Positions 23,009 to 33,530 of a stretch of 58,400 nucleotides of DNA are shown piece by piece. The stretch is from Welwitschia mirabilis (Eukaryota; Gnetophyta; Gnetopsida; Welwitschiales), in NCBI GenBank assembly GCA_051453625.1, contig JBOZIK010000001.1:112675042-112733441 (forward strand), given 5' to 3'. Below the pieces are notes generated by a model, which saw only the letters and a program-made list of their open reading frames with translations, was not told the origin of the DNA and did no database searches. The first letter of the stretch is position 1; each line of letters opens with the position of its first letter. A program made the position numbers and the translations under genes.

Positions 23009-25620
23009 GATTCATTTTCTTTTGACTTGAATGGGTTTTCATGTTTTTTCCACTCAAATGGATATATTTATGTTAGTCTATTTTTGTTTGAGTCAAATGT
23101 ATAAAATTTTGTGTATATGCAATTATGTAGTTCTTCTGTTCTAAATCATAGAAACGTTATTAATGTGCATAGTAAGTGCAACAACTGAGGCTTATAACAA
23201 TCTTTGCCTTGTAATAAAATAGGCTTTTGCTGTTTGATTTGGCCTTTCAATTTTGTTTCTCTCACTGTTGCATATGAAATTTTGCACAATTGCACTCTTA
23301 AATGGTGAAATTTTGCCATCACATGAATGTGCCATTTTGTGGGGCAAAATTTCACTACACCTTGGTCTGTTATAGGACCCTGAAAATGCATGAAATTTCG
23401 TCTATTGCACTAAATTTCACAACAAAGTCAATCTATTGAAACTAGCAAGGAGTTGACTCTATTATCCCTAAAAGAAAATTTTCAGTTGCATGGTCCAATC
23501 CACTCCATCATCTTTGAGCAAGAGAGCAAGTTTCCTTTAGAAGTATGGAAAAGATTGACTAGGGAGTTGCAATGAAATTCAACATTATATGCACATACCA
23601 TAGTTTAAGGAAGCAAATTGCAGGTTGAAGTCATTTTTTTAATTTAAGTGGAGAATTGAATCATGGAATTACATGGCATTGTTTATAAGAATTGTGTAGA
23701 ATTGTGAAGCTGAGAAAACTGATAAAAAACAAAATATTCTAAGTTTATTAACAAATGTTGATGCAGGTCTACACACTTACCACCCCTCTATAGCCAGTAC
23801 TTACTCAATCGCTTAAATTTACACTTCCAAGCCATGATTTAATAATCAGAAACTTTACAGTAAGAACATATGTGGATAAGATTGGGTATCTAGTTATTAT
23901 GGATCTTAACTTAAAATTTAATAATCTTTACATTAACCAAAGAGTAATCCCAACAAATAAATATTATCATGTTTCAAAGAACGTACACCCCTTTAAAACA
24001 TAAAATGAAATATGTAATTCATACTTAAGCTCACACAAATTTAACTCAATAATGTTATAAAAACAATTATGGAGAGTCTATCACCATTATAGAAAAACTA
24101 TTAAACTTTTTTCTAATAGCATAGAGACACATGACTAAAACAAGAAACTGTGATATATTGTCCACCTATTAAAGCAAACACAAAGAGCTCACAAAAAACA
24201 TGAGAAATTCAATATCCACTACAAATATTATATAATTATAGAAGCTATCACATCAATAACCAAACTACTTGACCCAAGTATATATATGTTTATATATTTG
24301 AGTAATAACAAAAGAAATCAAGTGCCAAGAATAACTGGGCATTGCCAAACTCATAATAGGCTAGTGAAAGAACGTTTACTTGGAACTGGTCGCTTCTCTT
24401 GCATTTGACCCTGCATAGGAAGAAGAGAATGAGAACTGTATTAATCATAGTTTCCATTATGGGTCAGATAGTAGAGGGTACTCAATAAGGTAACCCAAGA
24501 CCAAAGAAGCAAGGATCACAGACCACATATTCTGGTTGCGATATATTCACTTTCAATATTCACATATTTGTCCAATAACATAGATGTGCCCTAAACAAAA
24601 GAGTTTTATATTTGTTGTTGGTAATTTCACCCTTTATTCCAGCAGTTTGGTTCCATGTACATGGAAGCCCAATAGAGGTTTTTCCTCGAAAGTTCATACA
24701 ATGTGGTTACCACAGCTACTGTTAAAATTTTATTGCTATAATTTCTCTTTTGACAATCATAAGAACATTCATAGTCCATTACAGCATTCAAGGTATGTTA
24801 GGGGCAACTCAGAATGAAAGAAGACAAGATTTAGGAAAGAGAAATTGCACACACAGTTCATTATGTACAACGAGAGACATTTAAATGCATTTAGCAAGAA
24901 TAACAGACCACAGAGAAAGGAAAACTAAAAAACACCAGACCACAGGGAAATGAAAACTAAAAAAACCAAGATTAAGACTAGTGGAACAAATTTGAACCAT
25001 TAAAAAGAGAAGATCCAAGCAAACAAAGAGCCAAAAGAATGAGTAAAAGAGTATAATAGATTTTACGCCAACATCAAGCACAAAAAGAATGGAAATCAAG
25101 TCATACAATAGGAAAAGTTTGAGAATCTCAGAAGCCTACAACTGCTATTCTTCAACATCAAAAATAGACAACAACTGGAAAAAGGCTAAAATAACTTTTA
25201 AGAGAGTTGCAAAGGCTACAAAGTGATTCCCTATGCCACTTTGTCTCCAAAAATAGTACATGCAAATCACACCCCATGGGATGATTCCCAAAAGAAGAAA
25301 ACAACTGTACAGAGGAACTTGCTAGACTTGCAACATTGCCCCGCAAAGAAGACTCAGTAAAAATAACTATCTTGATCATTGCTACCTTGTACCCTTGCAT
25401 GCTTGGCCAATTGGTCACATCAATAAAATTACATAACTTCTTAAGGAAATAATTGATGTTCGAACATTATCAAGTGAACAATAAATCAATAAATAAATAG
25501 ATTCACTAATGGGCCCTAGCATGTTATAAACTTTTTAATTATCTTATTATAATGTCATAGTAAAGTAAAAATAATTTAAGTATTGGGCCTTCTTTACTAA
25601 ATGATACTTTTGACTTTGTA
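23009..25620. other. Presumed leader intron, no recognised element
   Basis: No gene or transposon domain. Short open frames on the minus strand (24881-25108, 25158-25418) are hydrophobic or low-information and unsupported. Confidence 0.35.
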
Positions 25621-25630
25621 AGCTGTTCCA

Positions 25631-25646
25631 ACTTCTTCTTCTTCTT

Positions 25647-25698
<52 letters not shown>

Positions 25699-25739
25699 GT
25701 ATTTAGTTTATTATCTCTTATTGTTGGACCTTGGTAAGT
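25631..25739 (+). repeat. (TTC)n(CT)n microsatellite plus 45-bp unique tail, copy 1
   Basis: TTC repeats, then CT repeats to 25694, then 45 bp (25695-25739) beginning TTTTGTATTTAGTTTATTAT and ending ACCTTGGTAAGT. The same arrangement recurs at 26262-26391 with one mismatch in the 45 bp. Confidence 0.9.
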
Positions 25740-25765
25740 AAAAAAAAGAGAGTATAAATCATAAA

Positions 25766-25865
25766 NNNNNNNNNNNNNNNNNNNNNNNNNNNNNNNNNNN
25801 NNNNNNNNNNNNNNNNNNNNNNNNNNNNNNNNNNNNNNNNNNNNNNNNNNNNNNNNNNNNNNNNN
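25766..25865. other. Scaffold gap of exactly 100 N
   Basis: Default-size gap between the two microsatellite copies. The flanking ends do not overlap in sequence. Confidence 0.95.
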
Positions 25866-26261
25866 GTCTTTTGTTTCATCTCTTCATGAAAATCCTGCTT
25901 GGTTTTCACTTCATTCTTATTTTTATTCATCTATGGAGGATAAATATTTCAGGGATTATAATCCTAGGGAAACATCTTAGGGTACTTTTTCTATTTTGTC
26001 TGATGTATGGATTCTTGTTGAGGATTTCTTAATGTAAAGTGTATTTCTGATGACTCTATTTTTTATTTATTTTGTATTATAGATGAGTAAGGCCTCATAA
26101 TATTATGGCTTTTCCTATAAAAAATATGATAAAGCTTTAATTAATTACCTTATACCAAAGGAACCTGAAGAAGGAGAGGATGCACCCCTTATCTTTTCTT
26201 AAGGACACTGGTCCTATAGGGTATTAAGTTACTTTCATCTGATTTTTTTCTTTTTTATTGT

Positions 26262-26302
26262 TGTCTTCTTCTTCTTCTTCTTCTTCTTCTTCTTCTTCTT
26301 CT

Positions 26303-26350
<48 letters not shown>

Positions 26351-26391
26351 GTATTTAGTTTCTTATCTCTTATTGTTGGACCTTGGTAAGT
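26262..26391 (+). repeat. (TTC)n(CT)n microsatellite plus 45-bp tail, copy 2
   Basis: Direct repeat of 25631-25739, 652 bp away; tail at 26347-26391. Sequence before and after the two copies differs, so the repeat is confined to the microsatellite and tail. Confidence 0.9.
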
Positions 26392-26999
26392 CTAAACATG
26401 ATAGTTGAAATCCGAAATATAATCAAGTCTAAGTCCATCATAGTATGAGGGTCATGAAACATATGGCACATAAACAAAACATGACCATGGTCAAATGCAA
26501 CAAATAATATAGATTAAAGGTTAAAAAGATGTTTCTAAAAAGTCATAATGACAAAATGTTTGACATACGAAACATCTAAAATACAATAATGTACCAAAGG
26601 CACATACATGCAGTACAAGCTACAAAAAAAATGTAATTAAAAGAAATGATTCATTTTTGTTGTTGCTCTTAACTTACTTATTTTACCTGAAATCTCCCTC
26701 TAGAAGGGAAAACTATGAATTTCTCCCTCTTCTATGTTGTTTCTCTATCAAATTTGACCTGGAAATGTCTTTTACAATTTGTACAAGACTATTTAAACCC
26801 AAGATTAGGTTTTTTACCCTAATTTTGTTTTCAACCTACGCAATTTCACACAATTTGGAAGTGAATATCATTTTGCTTCAAAATTCTGATTCAAGAGATA
26901 GGAATTGGGACTTTGTGGTGATTTAATGCATGTTTTTGGAAAATCATGCTAAGTTGCACTTGGAATTGTGATCTAAAGTGATTCATAAAAGTATAGTGG

Positions 27000-27520
27000 A
27001 TAAAGCTTATCTCAAAGGACATATGGAGATGCTACACCAAGAGTTGAGCTTTTACTTTGGGGAATCTTCACTTAACTGAGTTTGCTTACAATCAACATCA
27101 ACACTTCTCAACTTAAAAGTTGCTTTTCAAGATGGCATATGGAAGTAATTGTTAGACACCTCATACTTGGGAGGCTTATGTGCTCAAGATAATAATAATA
27201 ATAATAAAAAAGGAACCATTGAGAGCACATGGAGTATTCGTTTTGCAATAAACTTTGAGGGCAACAAGATTGGTACAAACTTGTTGGGCTATAGCCTCTG
27301 AGGAAAGAGGTGCTGTGATGTTGACGACACCACCAAAACAAGGCTTAGTCAGATGGTGTAGATATTGCAAATTGAGTCCTCGTTATGTGGGCCCCTTCAA
27401 GGTTTTGTCAAGGATATAAGAGCTTGTTTATCACTTCAAATTGTCAAACAAACTTAAAAAGGATTTACTCTGTCTTTCATGTTATCAGCATAAACTATAC
27501 CCCATGATTTGTCAACAAAG
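27000..27520 (+). pseudogene. Gypsy integrase C-terminal relic
   Basis: Plus-strand frames give GNLHLTEFAYNQ (conserved 'W...L..aEFAYN'), then KMAYGSNC.TPHTWEAY (the 'PYEALYGR.CRTP' region). After an expanded AAT microsatellite comes KLSPRYVGPFKVLSRI (the 'KL.PR..GPF.I' block), followed by a segment resembling 'V.HVS.L..Y'. This is the end of Ty3/Gypsy pol. Stops, frameshifts and the microsatellite at about 27189-27210 show it is dead. No LTRs were found around it. It lies in the presumed FPP leader intron. Confidence 0.8.
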
Positions 27521-29652
27521 AAGGTTTAGAAGAAGTCAACCTCTGGTTCAGGTATGCACTATTTAACCTCATAGGATTTGTGACCATTGAGATTACAAGC
27601 TATGCATTTGGGACATGCACTACGTCCCAGAAGAATGGACATCAATTAGGATCATGACTTAGAAAAGGGTGGAAGTGATAAGAAGCCACTTAAGGGTTGC
27701 TTCAAAGAGCTTGAGAAGAAATGTTCGCTGAAAGAAATGAAGAGGCATCATAAATGAAGAAGACTTCTATAAGTAAGGTAACCATGTATTCTCTTTGTAG
27801 GTACAAAGGAGTGGAAGTTGAGAAGGAAAATGATCCCAAGCATAGGAGCCACCTATCTAGTCATATCATGAGCCCTAGGTATAGGGACCATTACACTTAC
27901 ATCCTCCATTCCCTTTTGAACTTTATTTCATTGTAGATCATATATATTCAGTTATGCCTATTTCTTTGGTCTTACCTTAGTTAGATCGCTTGTAACAATG
28001 CAATTGTTTTCAATGTCGGTTTGCGAAAATATATTAAAAACACTAGAAAAACAATGTATGAGAAACCATACCATACATTGGGAGTATATTACTATTTAAG
28101 TGTATGAGCAAGACAACAACCTTAACCTGCAACTTTAATGAGCAACACTGGAGATATGAATATTGGCACTAATCAGACAGCATACATGAAATTGTAGTAT
28201 AAGCTTAGAGGAGTAAAGAGCTAGGGAAGAGGACTTGTCCCTCCCAAACTTTTAAGGCTTAAGTAGGAGGAAAAATTTGAGTCCAAATAGAAGAGTGGGA
28301 AAGACTCATGTATAGAAAATGGTGAGAAACTTGGAGGACAGAGGGGAGGCAAGAGAAGAAATCGACAAAGAAAGAAAACTACAATAGCTAGCAGTACAGA
28401 GAACTGAAACTATGAAATACAAGTAGGTAAGTCTGACGAAGTTCATCTTTGAGAAAGTGTCATGAAATCCAGTTTCATTATGCTTGTCATTTGTCTCCTC
28501 ATTAGAGGTTCCAGAATCTACAGAATTGCTAGTGGTGATACTAATGCCTCAAGATTGGTCTTGTCAAGAAGATAGGCTTTGCTGATTTTTTCAAACCTTT
28601 GGGCCAATAGTGGGTTCTCATGTCCCATGCCCAATGCCATCATCATTAAATTATAACTGATCGTCAGTACCCATGTCTTAATCGTTTCTTGGCTGCCCCT
28701 TAATTGCTGCTAATTAAATTTCCTTTGGCCTCTTCTTTCTCTTACTCCTCCAATGCAAATTTAACAGGAGTCCACCCCTCATCTAGAACTCTAAGACATA
28801 TTACAATCCATACAAAACTGTAGCCAGATGGTATTCAAACTCGTTAATGCCTCCATCATTATCCTTAGGGGTCAAAGAACAAAAGGTATGTGTGCCTTTT
28901 GATGGAATGGTAGCTTCATTTAATAGGCATGTTGCTAGATATGATATTTCTATCTTAAGATGTAGGCCTCTCAAATTCCCATCTTTTCTGTTGTAAATTG
29001 TGGAGGATTTTGACATTGTATATTTCCAATACTTTGTCTCTCACCTTGAGGACTAGAAGTAGAACCTTTCTTGTTTCCTTATTTCGTATGTTGATCCATT
29101 CACTAATTTTTAGGTGCTATTTGCAATGTACTTTGTCACTGTAGATAGAAATCAACGTAAACATCCAAAATGAAATTCGTGAACAAACGGTAATTAAAAA
29201 TTTAAAAACAAGGTTGTATAACAGTAAATAATGTTGTAACATCAAATAGTAGTTGGAAAGATGCAAAAATCTGCAGAAATAAGGTTTTTTGCTTAAGAGG
29301 TTACTCTTGCCCTTTCTGAACGAGTTCAATCACAGACATATAGAAGAAAGTGAGTTTTCAAGGCCTTTCTACCCTTTTATTCTTGTTTCTGCTGTGATCC
29401 GCACTATTTTTCATCAGTTTGCTATTTAGAAAATGTTCTTTGTCACTTTTTCATGCTTTCCTGTCCTCTTTGACCAGTGCAAGGTTGGGGCTCAAACTTG
29501 GGCAAGTTCAACCCCAAACTTGAAACTTGCCACAAGCTATGCAACAATATTAAAAAGCCTGTCCTGTTTTTCTGTAATGACATATTTAAATTGTAAGTTC
29601 CTTTTGCTTTTGCCTTTGCTATTATGCATATGAACTATTAACAAACACACTA
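27521..29652. other. Presumed leader intron, unrecognised
   Basis: No gene is supported. A minus-strand 71-codon frame (28801-29016) contains GGINEF.YHLA, which faintly recalls a hAT BED finger but lacks the cysteine pair. At 29501-29531 an 8-bp inverted repeat GGCAAGTT/AACTTGCC carries AACTTG words like those at the hAT end nearby. Confidence 0.35.
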
Positions 29653-29660
29653 ATTAAATG

Positions 29661-30806
29661 CATTGTTGTGAAACTCGCGGCGAGTCCTGCGAGTTTGGCG
29701 AGTTCGCGAGTCTCCGGCTTGCTGCGAGTTTAAAATCGCGAGTTTAGCGAGACGAGTTTGGGGGCCTTGGACTTGCCAAACTGGCCAAGCTCAACGAGTT
29801 TGGTGAGTTCGAGCAAACTCTTGGATGCATTAAAAAAATGTTCAAAAAAATTGGTTTTTTAAAGGTTCAAACACCCCAGGATAGTCAAGAAACATTATTT
29901 CTCTTGAGAAGGCTAAAAAATGAAACAAAAATGGGTAAAAAGAAGGGCTGAAAAAAGAAAGTGAAAGTGTGAAACATCAAATATTCAAGCATCGGCATTC
30001 AAGCATCAACATTCTAGCATCAGCATTCAAAGTCATCNNNNNNNNNNNNNNNNNNNNNNNNNNNNNNNNNNNNNNNNNNNNNNNNNNNNNNNNNNNNNNN
30101 NNNNNNNNNNNNNNNNNNNNNNNNNNNNNNNNNNNNNNNNNNNNNNNNNNNNNNNNNNNNNNNNNNNNNNNNNNNNNNNNNNNNNNNNNNNNNNNNNNNN
30201 NNNNNNNNNNNNNNNNNNNNNNNNNNNNNNNNNNNNNNNNNNNNNNNNNNNNNNNNNNNNNNNNNNNNNNNNNNNNNNNNNNNNNNNNNNNNNNNNNNNN
30301 NNNNNNNNNNNNNNNNNNNNNNNNNNNNNNNNNNNNNNNNNNNNNNNNNNNNNNNNNNNNNNNNNNNNNNNNNNNNNNNNNNNNNNNNNNNNNNNNNNNN
30401 NNNNNNNNNNNNNNNNNNNNNNNNNNNNNNNNNNNNNNNNNNNNNNNNNNNNNNNNNNNNNNNNNNNNNNNNNNNNNNNNNNNNNNNNNNNNNNNNNNNN
30501 NNNNNNNNNNNNNNNNNNNNNNNNNNNNNNNNNNNNNNNNNNNNNNNNNNNNNNNNNNNNNNNNNNNNNNNNNNNNNNNNNNNNNNNNNNNNNNNNNNNN
30601 NNNNNNNNNNNNNNNNNNNNNNNNNNNNNNNNNNNNNNNNNNNNNNNTAAAAATGTCTTTTTCTTTCAAAAAATATATGAAAACCCAAACTCTTTTGGCC
30701 TTCCCACGTTTCCACCGAGTTTTGCCGAGTTTGCTGAGTTTGGCTAACGAGTCCGAGTCCAGGTAGCCAAACGAGTTTGGTGCCAAGTCCAAGTTTCACA
30801 ACCATG
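29661..30806. mobile_element. Non-autonomous hAT-type DNA transposon with intact TIRs and 8-bp TSD
   Basis: The 8-bp sequence ATTAAATG is exactly repeated at 29653-29660 and 30807-30814. Inside it the ends are CATTGTTGTGAAAC on the left and, on the opposite strand at the right, CATGGTTGTGAAAC (one mismatch in 14). An 8-bp duplication with short CA.GG.TGT-like inverted repeats is the signature of the hAT superfamily. Subterminal DNA on both sides is packed with CGAGTTTGGCGAG-type words (29671-29830 and 30710-30795), as expected for transposase-binding repeats. About 610 bp of the centre is gap. At 1146 bp total it cannot encode a hAT transposase unless the gap size is far too small. Confidence 0.9.
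30038..30647. other. Scaffold gap, 610 N, inside the hAT element
   Basis: Estimated-size gap. Open frames spanning it are artefacts of N translation. Confidence 0.95.
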
Positions 30807-30814
30807 ATTAAATG

Positions 30815-33404
30815 AAGTAACCTATAGTAAAAAGAGGAGTTCCCCCTTCAATATGGGTCATGTTGGGTACCAATAATCTGCATTTGTATTTGCTGACATT
30901 TTGGTTATTTCTGTGCATAATTTTAAAAAATCTTCTTATCAGAGCTTACTCAATTCCCACTCATTATTGTATTATCTGCTGATTCAATCTTTGTTAGATT
31001 GCTTTTTTACATGTCTGCTAAATACAAGACCACTATTTGCTTCCATCCACAGAACACATTTGATGGATCTCTGATATGCATGCTTCTTTTGTTTGTTGTA
31101 TCATTGCAATAGGATTTTTTCAATATAATTATAAACCTTTTGCACTTTGTATGAGTCATCCTTTAGATATAGGTTTTTACTTGCTATTCTTGGAACCACA
31201 TTTGTGTTTGTTCACTTGATTGGTCTCTGGTTGTTGACTTTCATTGTGGTTTATACATGGGAGAATTTTTATATTCAGTATGACCCATCTTTGCCTCTGA
31301 GATCCTTAAGGTCCATGATTTCCAACAACCTTCATTTCCGGATCAATCAGTGTTGTTTTCCTTATCTTGTTACAAGCAGGGATGTGCCAATACAACAAGG
31401 CAGGTCTCAATACCAAGGAAACCCTACAATGATAATATCTGATAAGGCTCTCAGCCCCTCTGAACTCTAACAGAACTCTATGACAAAGAGTTCAGACATT
31501 CAGATTTTCCATATATTTCATATCCAGTACACAACCATCAGTGAAAAGAAACAAGAGTGAGAAAGAAGCCGGAAACAAACAAACAAACAATAGAATTCAT
31601 GTCAACCAATCCCAAAACTTTGAAATGTACTGCTAATATCAATTTGGCAAGTGCAAACCATCATCATGCAACATGCTTTTCAAAACGGTGAGAAAGTTTG
31701 GCCCTCCCCATCAAGAGACATGAAGACAAGAGGCTATGGTTATAGTTATGGAGCTTTGCTCTGATGAAGGTTGGGAGTAAAAGGCTGCTTGGAAATAACT
31801 GAACACAATAAACATAAATTGATTATTCTTAACCTGGAATTGAGATCGCTTACAAATTATTCCTAAATTTCAAATTGCAGCAAGAATAAATGCCTGCTTG
31901 AGAGGACATTTTGCTTTATTTCTTCAGAATCGCTTGAATTGATTACAAGGGAAGCTCATGACCCAATTAGCTGGAACCAAGGAAGAAGGATACTTTGGGG
32001 ACACACAAGATGCTCTGCAAATACTTAGATGATGGCTTGTTGATGATGGTTTGAAGGCTGATTGCTTGAGTATATGATATGAGAATGCAAAAAGGGTGTT
32101 TAGATTAGAGCATTATAATGAGCTAGCCAAGTGGCATTTATAGTTGAATCTGTTCCCAATCATGATGACCCTTCAATTTTGAGTTATTGGGGATATCAAA
32201 TGTTAGCACGAATACTGATCTGGGCACAACGGGCATGACCAGAGCTGTAAGATGCCTAATCACACTCAAAATGGACATTTATGATGATAGGATGAATTTC
32301 TACAGCTGGAAGATGATTTTTGAGAGGGTGAAAGTGACTATCACACAAAATAACTGTTGATGCTTGGCTGAGGCCTGAGGGTACATCTCACATGAAAAGA
32401 CAAGAATTTAATTCACAAATTGAAGATTCCTATTGAACAGACTTGGTTTGCATCATCCTACTGAAATTACCCAGTCATCTGATGTAACAAGCACAATCTA
32501 ACAGAGGCAACCCCTATGTCTGGACGTTATGCATCTTGGCAACAATGCCAAGACCTCCTAACCTATTAGCAATGAAAGAAGTTTTTTCTTTTTTTTTTTT
32601 TGACTAATGTTCCACCTATCATTGTTGAATGATATGGAAAATAATGCATCCTTCAACAGGCTAACAAGAACGAGTATTTTTTGGAAGGTTAAAAAAATAA
32701 GAAAGAAAGAAAGAAAGAAAACAGACTATGCCTGACTTCCTTAGGAATTCATATCTTTCTACCCTCCTACTGAAACAAAACATCTTTTTCCATGATCCTT
32801 CTTCCATTTTTTGAAGAGACATAGCATTTTCATCTGAATGCATGTTTATATATGTTTCATTGATCTTTTGCCTCTCATATTCAGGAATCTTTCTGATATC
32901 TAAGTTTTTCTTTCTTGATTTTTCAGTTCTCACGTTCTTAGCTTCTTGTGCTTAGCTTTTGCATTTATTTATTGGAATCCAATTTGAAGTCTTTAAAAAA
33001 AAAGGTAAATGACCATCTTCTTATGTAAGCTAATAGAATCTTGACAGAAGATTAATTATTCATTTTTGGTATTATTATTATTTTCTGCAGTAATTGGCTT
33101 TACCTATAAATGAGGGTGCTTTAGAATGAAATAACCATACCTTTCAGTTTCTCATTACCCTTATTTGATGACATATCTACTTAAAGTTAATTAACAACTT
33201 AAAAATTTATATGAACTTCAATGCACAAAGGCTTCTGTGGTAAGTCCTTTGAGCCATGCCAGTTTCTATAGTTTAAACATTGTTCAAATATGTTCTTTTA
33301 ATAATTTCTTATCTTTTTAATTTATCATCTATGATTGGTTAAGGAAAGGATTGTATGGAATTATCTGAAGTGTTTCTTTTCCTTTTGTTTAAATCTATCT
33401 GAAG
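30815..33404. other. Presumed leader intron ending at the FPP start exon
   Basis: No gene is supported. It holds a T run at about 32583-32601 and a short (GAAA)n near 32698. The last 35 bases form a strong pyrimidine tract ending CTGAAG directly before the FPP ATG, which looks like a splice acceptor abutting the start codon. A 107-codon frame at 31147-31470 is low-information and probably spurious. Confidence 0.4.
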
Positions 33405-33530
33405 ATGGACTTTAAAAAGCTGGGATGGAAGAAAAAGGTTCCAGGAAAAAATGCTACAGCAACAGAGACTTCAGAACCACTTTCCGCTCATTTGACACGT
33501 CAGAATGATGAACAAGCAAATAAGTTAGAG
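33405..33530 (+). CDS. FPP: FPP exon 1 (start exon, residues 1-42)
   Basis: ATG at 33405 follows a pyrimidine tract and AG. The exon ends TTAGAG|GTAAAG in phase 0. The N-terminus (aromatic then lysine-rich, then Ser/Thr-rich) fits the family's MD..xxLW+RK start, although the usual MDRR.W is replaced by MDFKKLGW. Confidence 0.9.

Noticed and set aside
24380-24410. Minus-strand micro-exon with CCTATGCAG acceptor and GTAAAC donor
   Set aside because: Only 31 nt, with no flanking exons or recognisable protein; splice-like words occur by chance in T-rich introns.
28801-29016. Possible hAT BED zinc finger (GGINEF.YHLA)
   Set aside because: The Cys pair that defines the BED finger is missing and neighbouring frames show no transposase.
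29969-30805. Open frames of 261-271 codons on both strands
   Set aside because: They consist mainly of the 610-N gap translated as X; only short unrelated ends are real sequence, all within the hAT element.
31147-31470. 107-codon open frame with a hydrophobic stretch
   Set aside because: No family resemblance and no splice or promoter context; lies in presumed leader intron.
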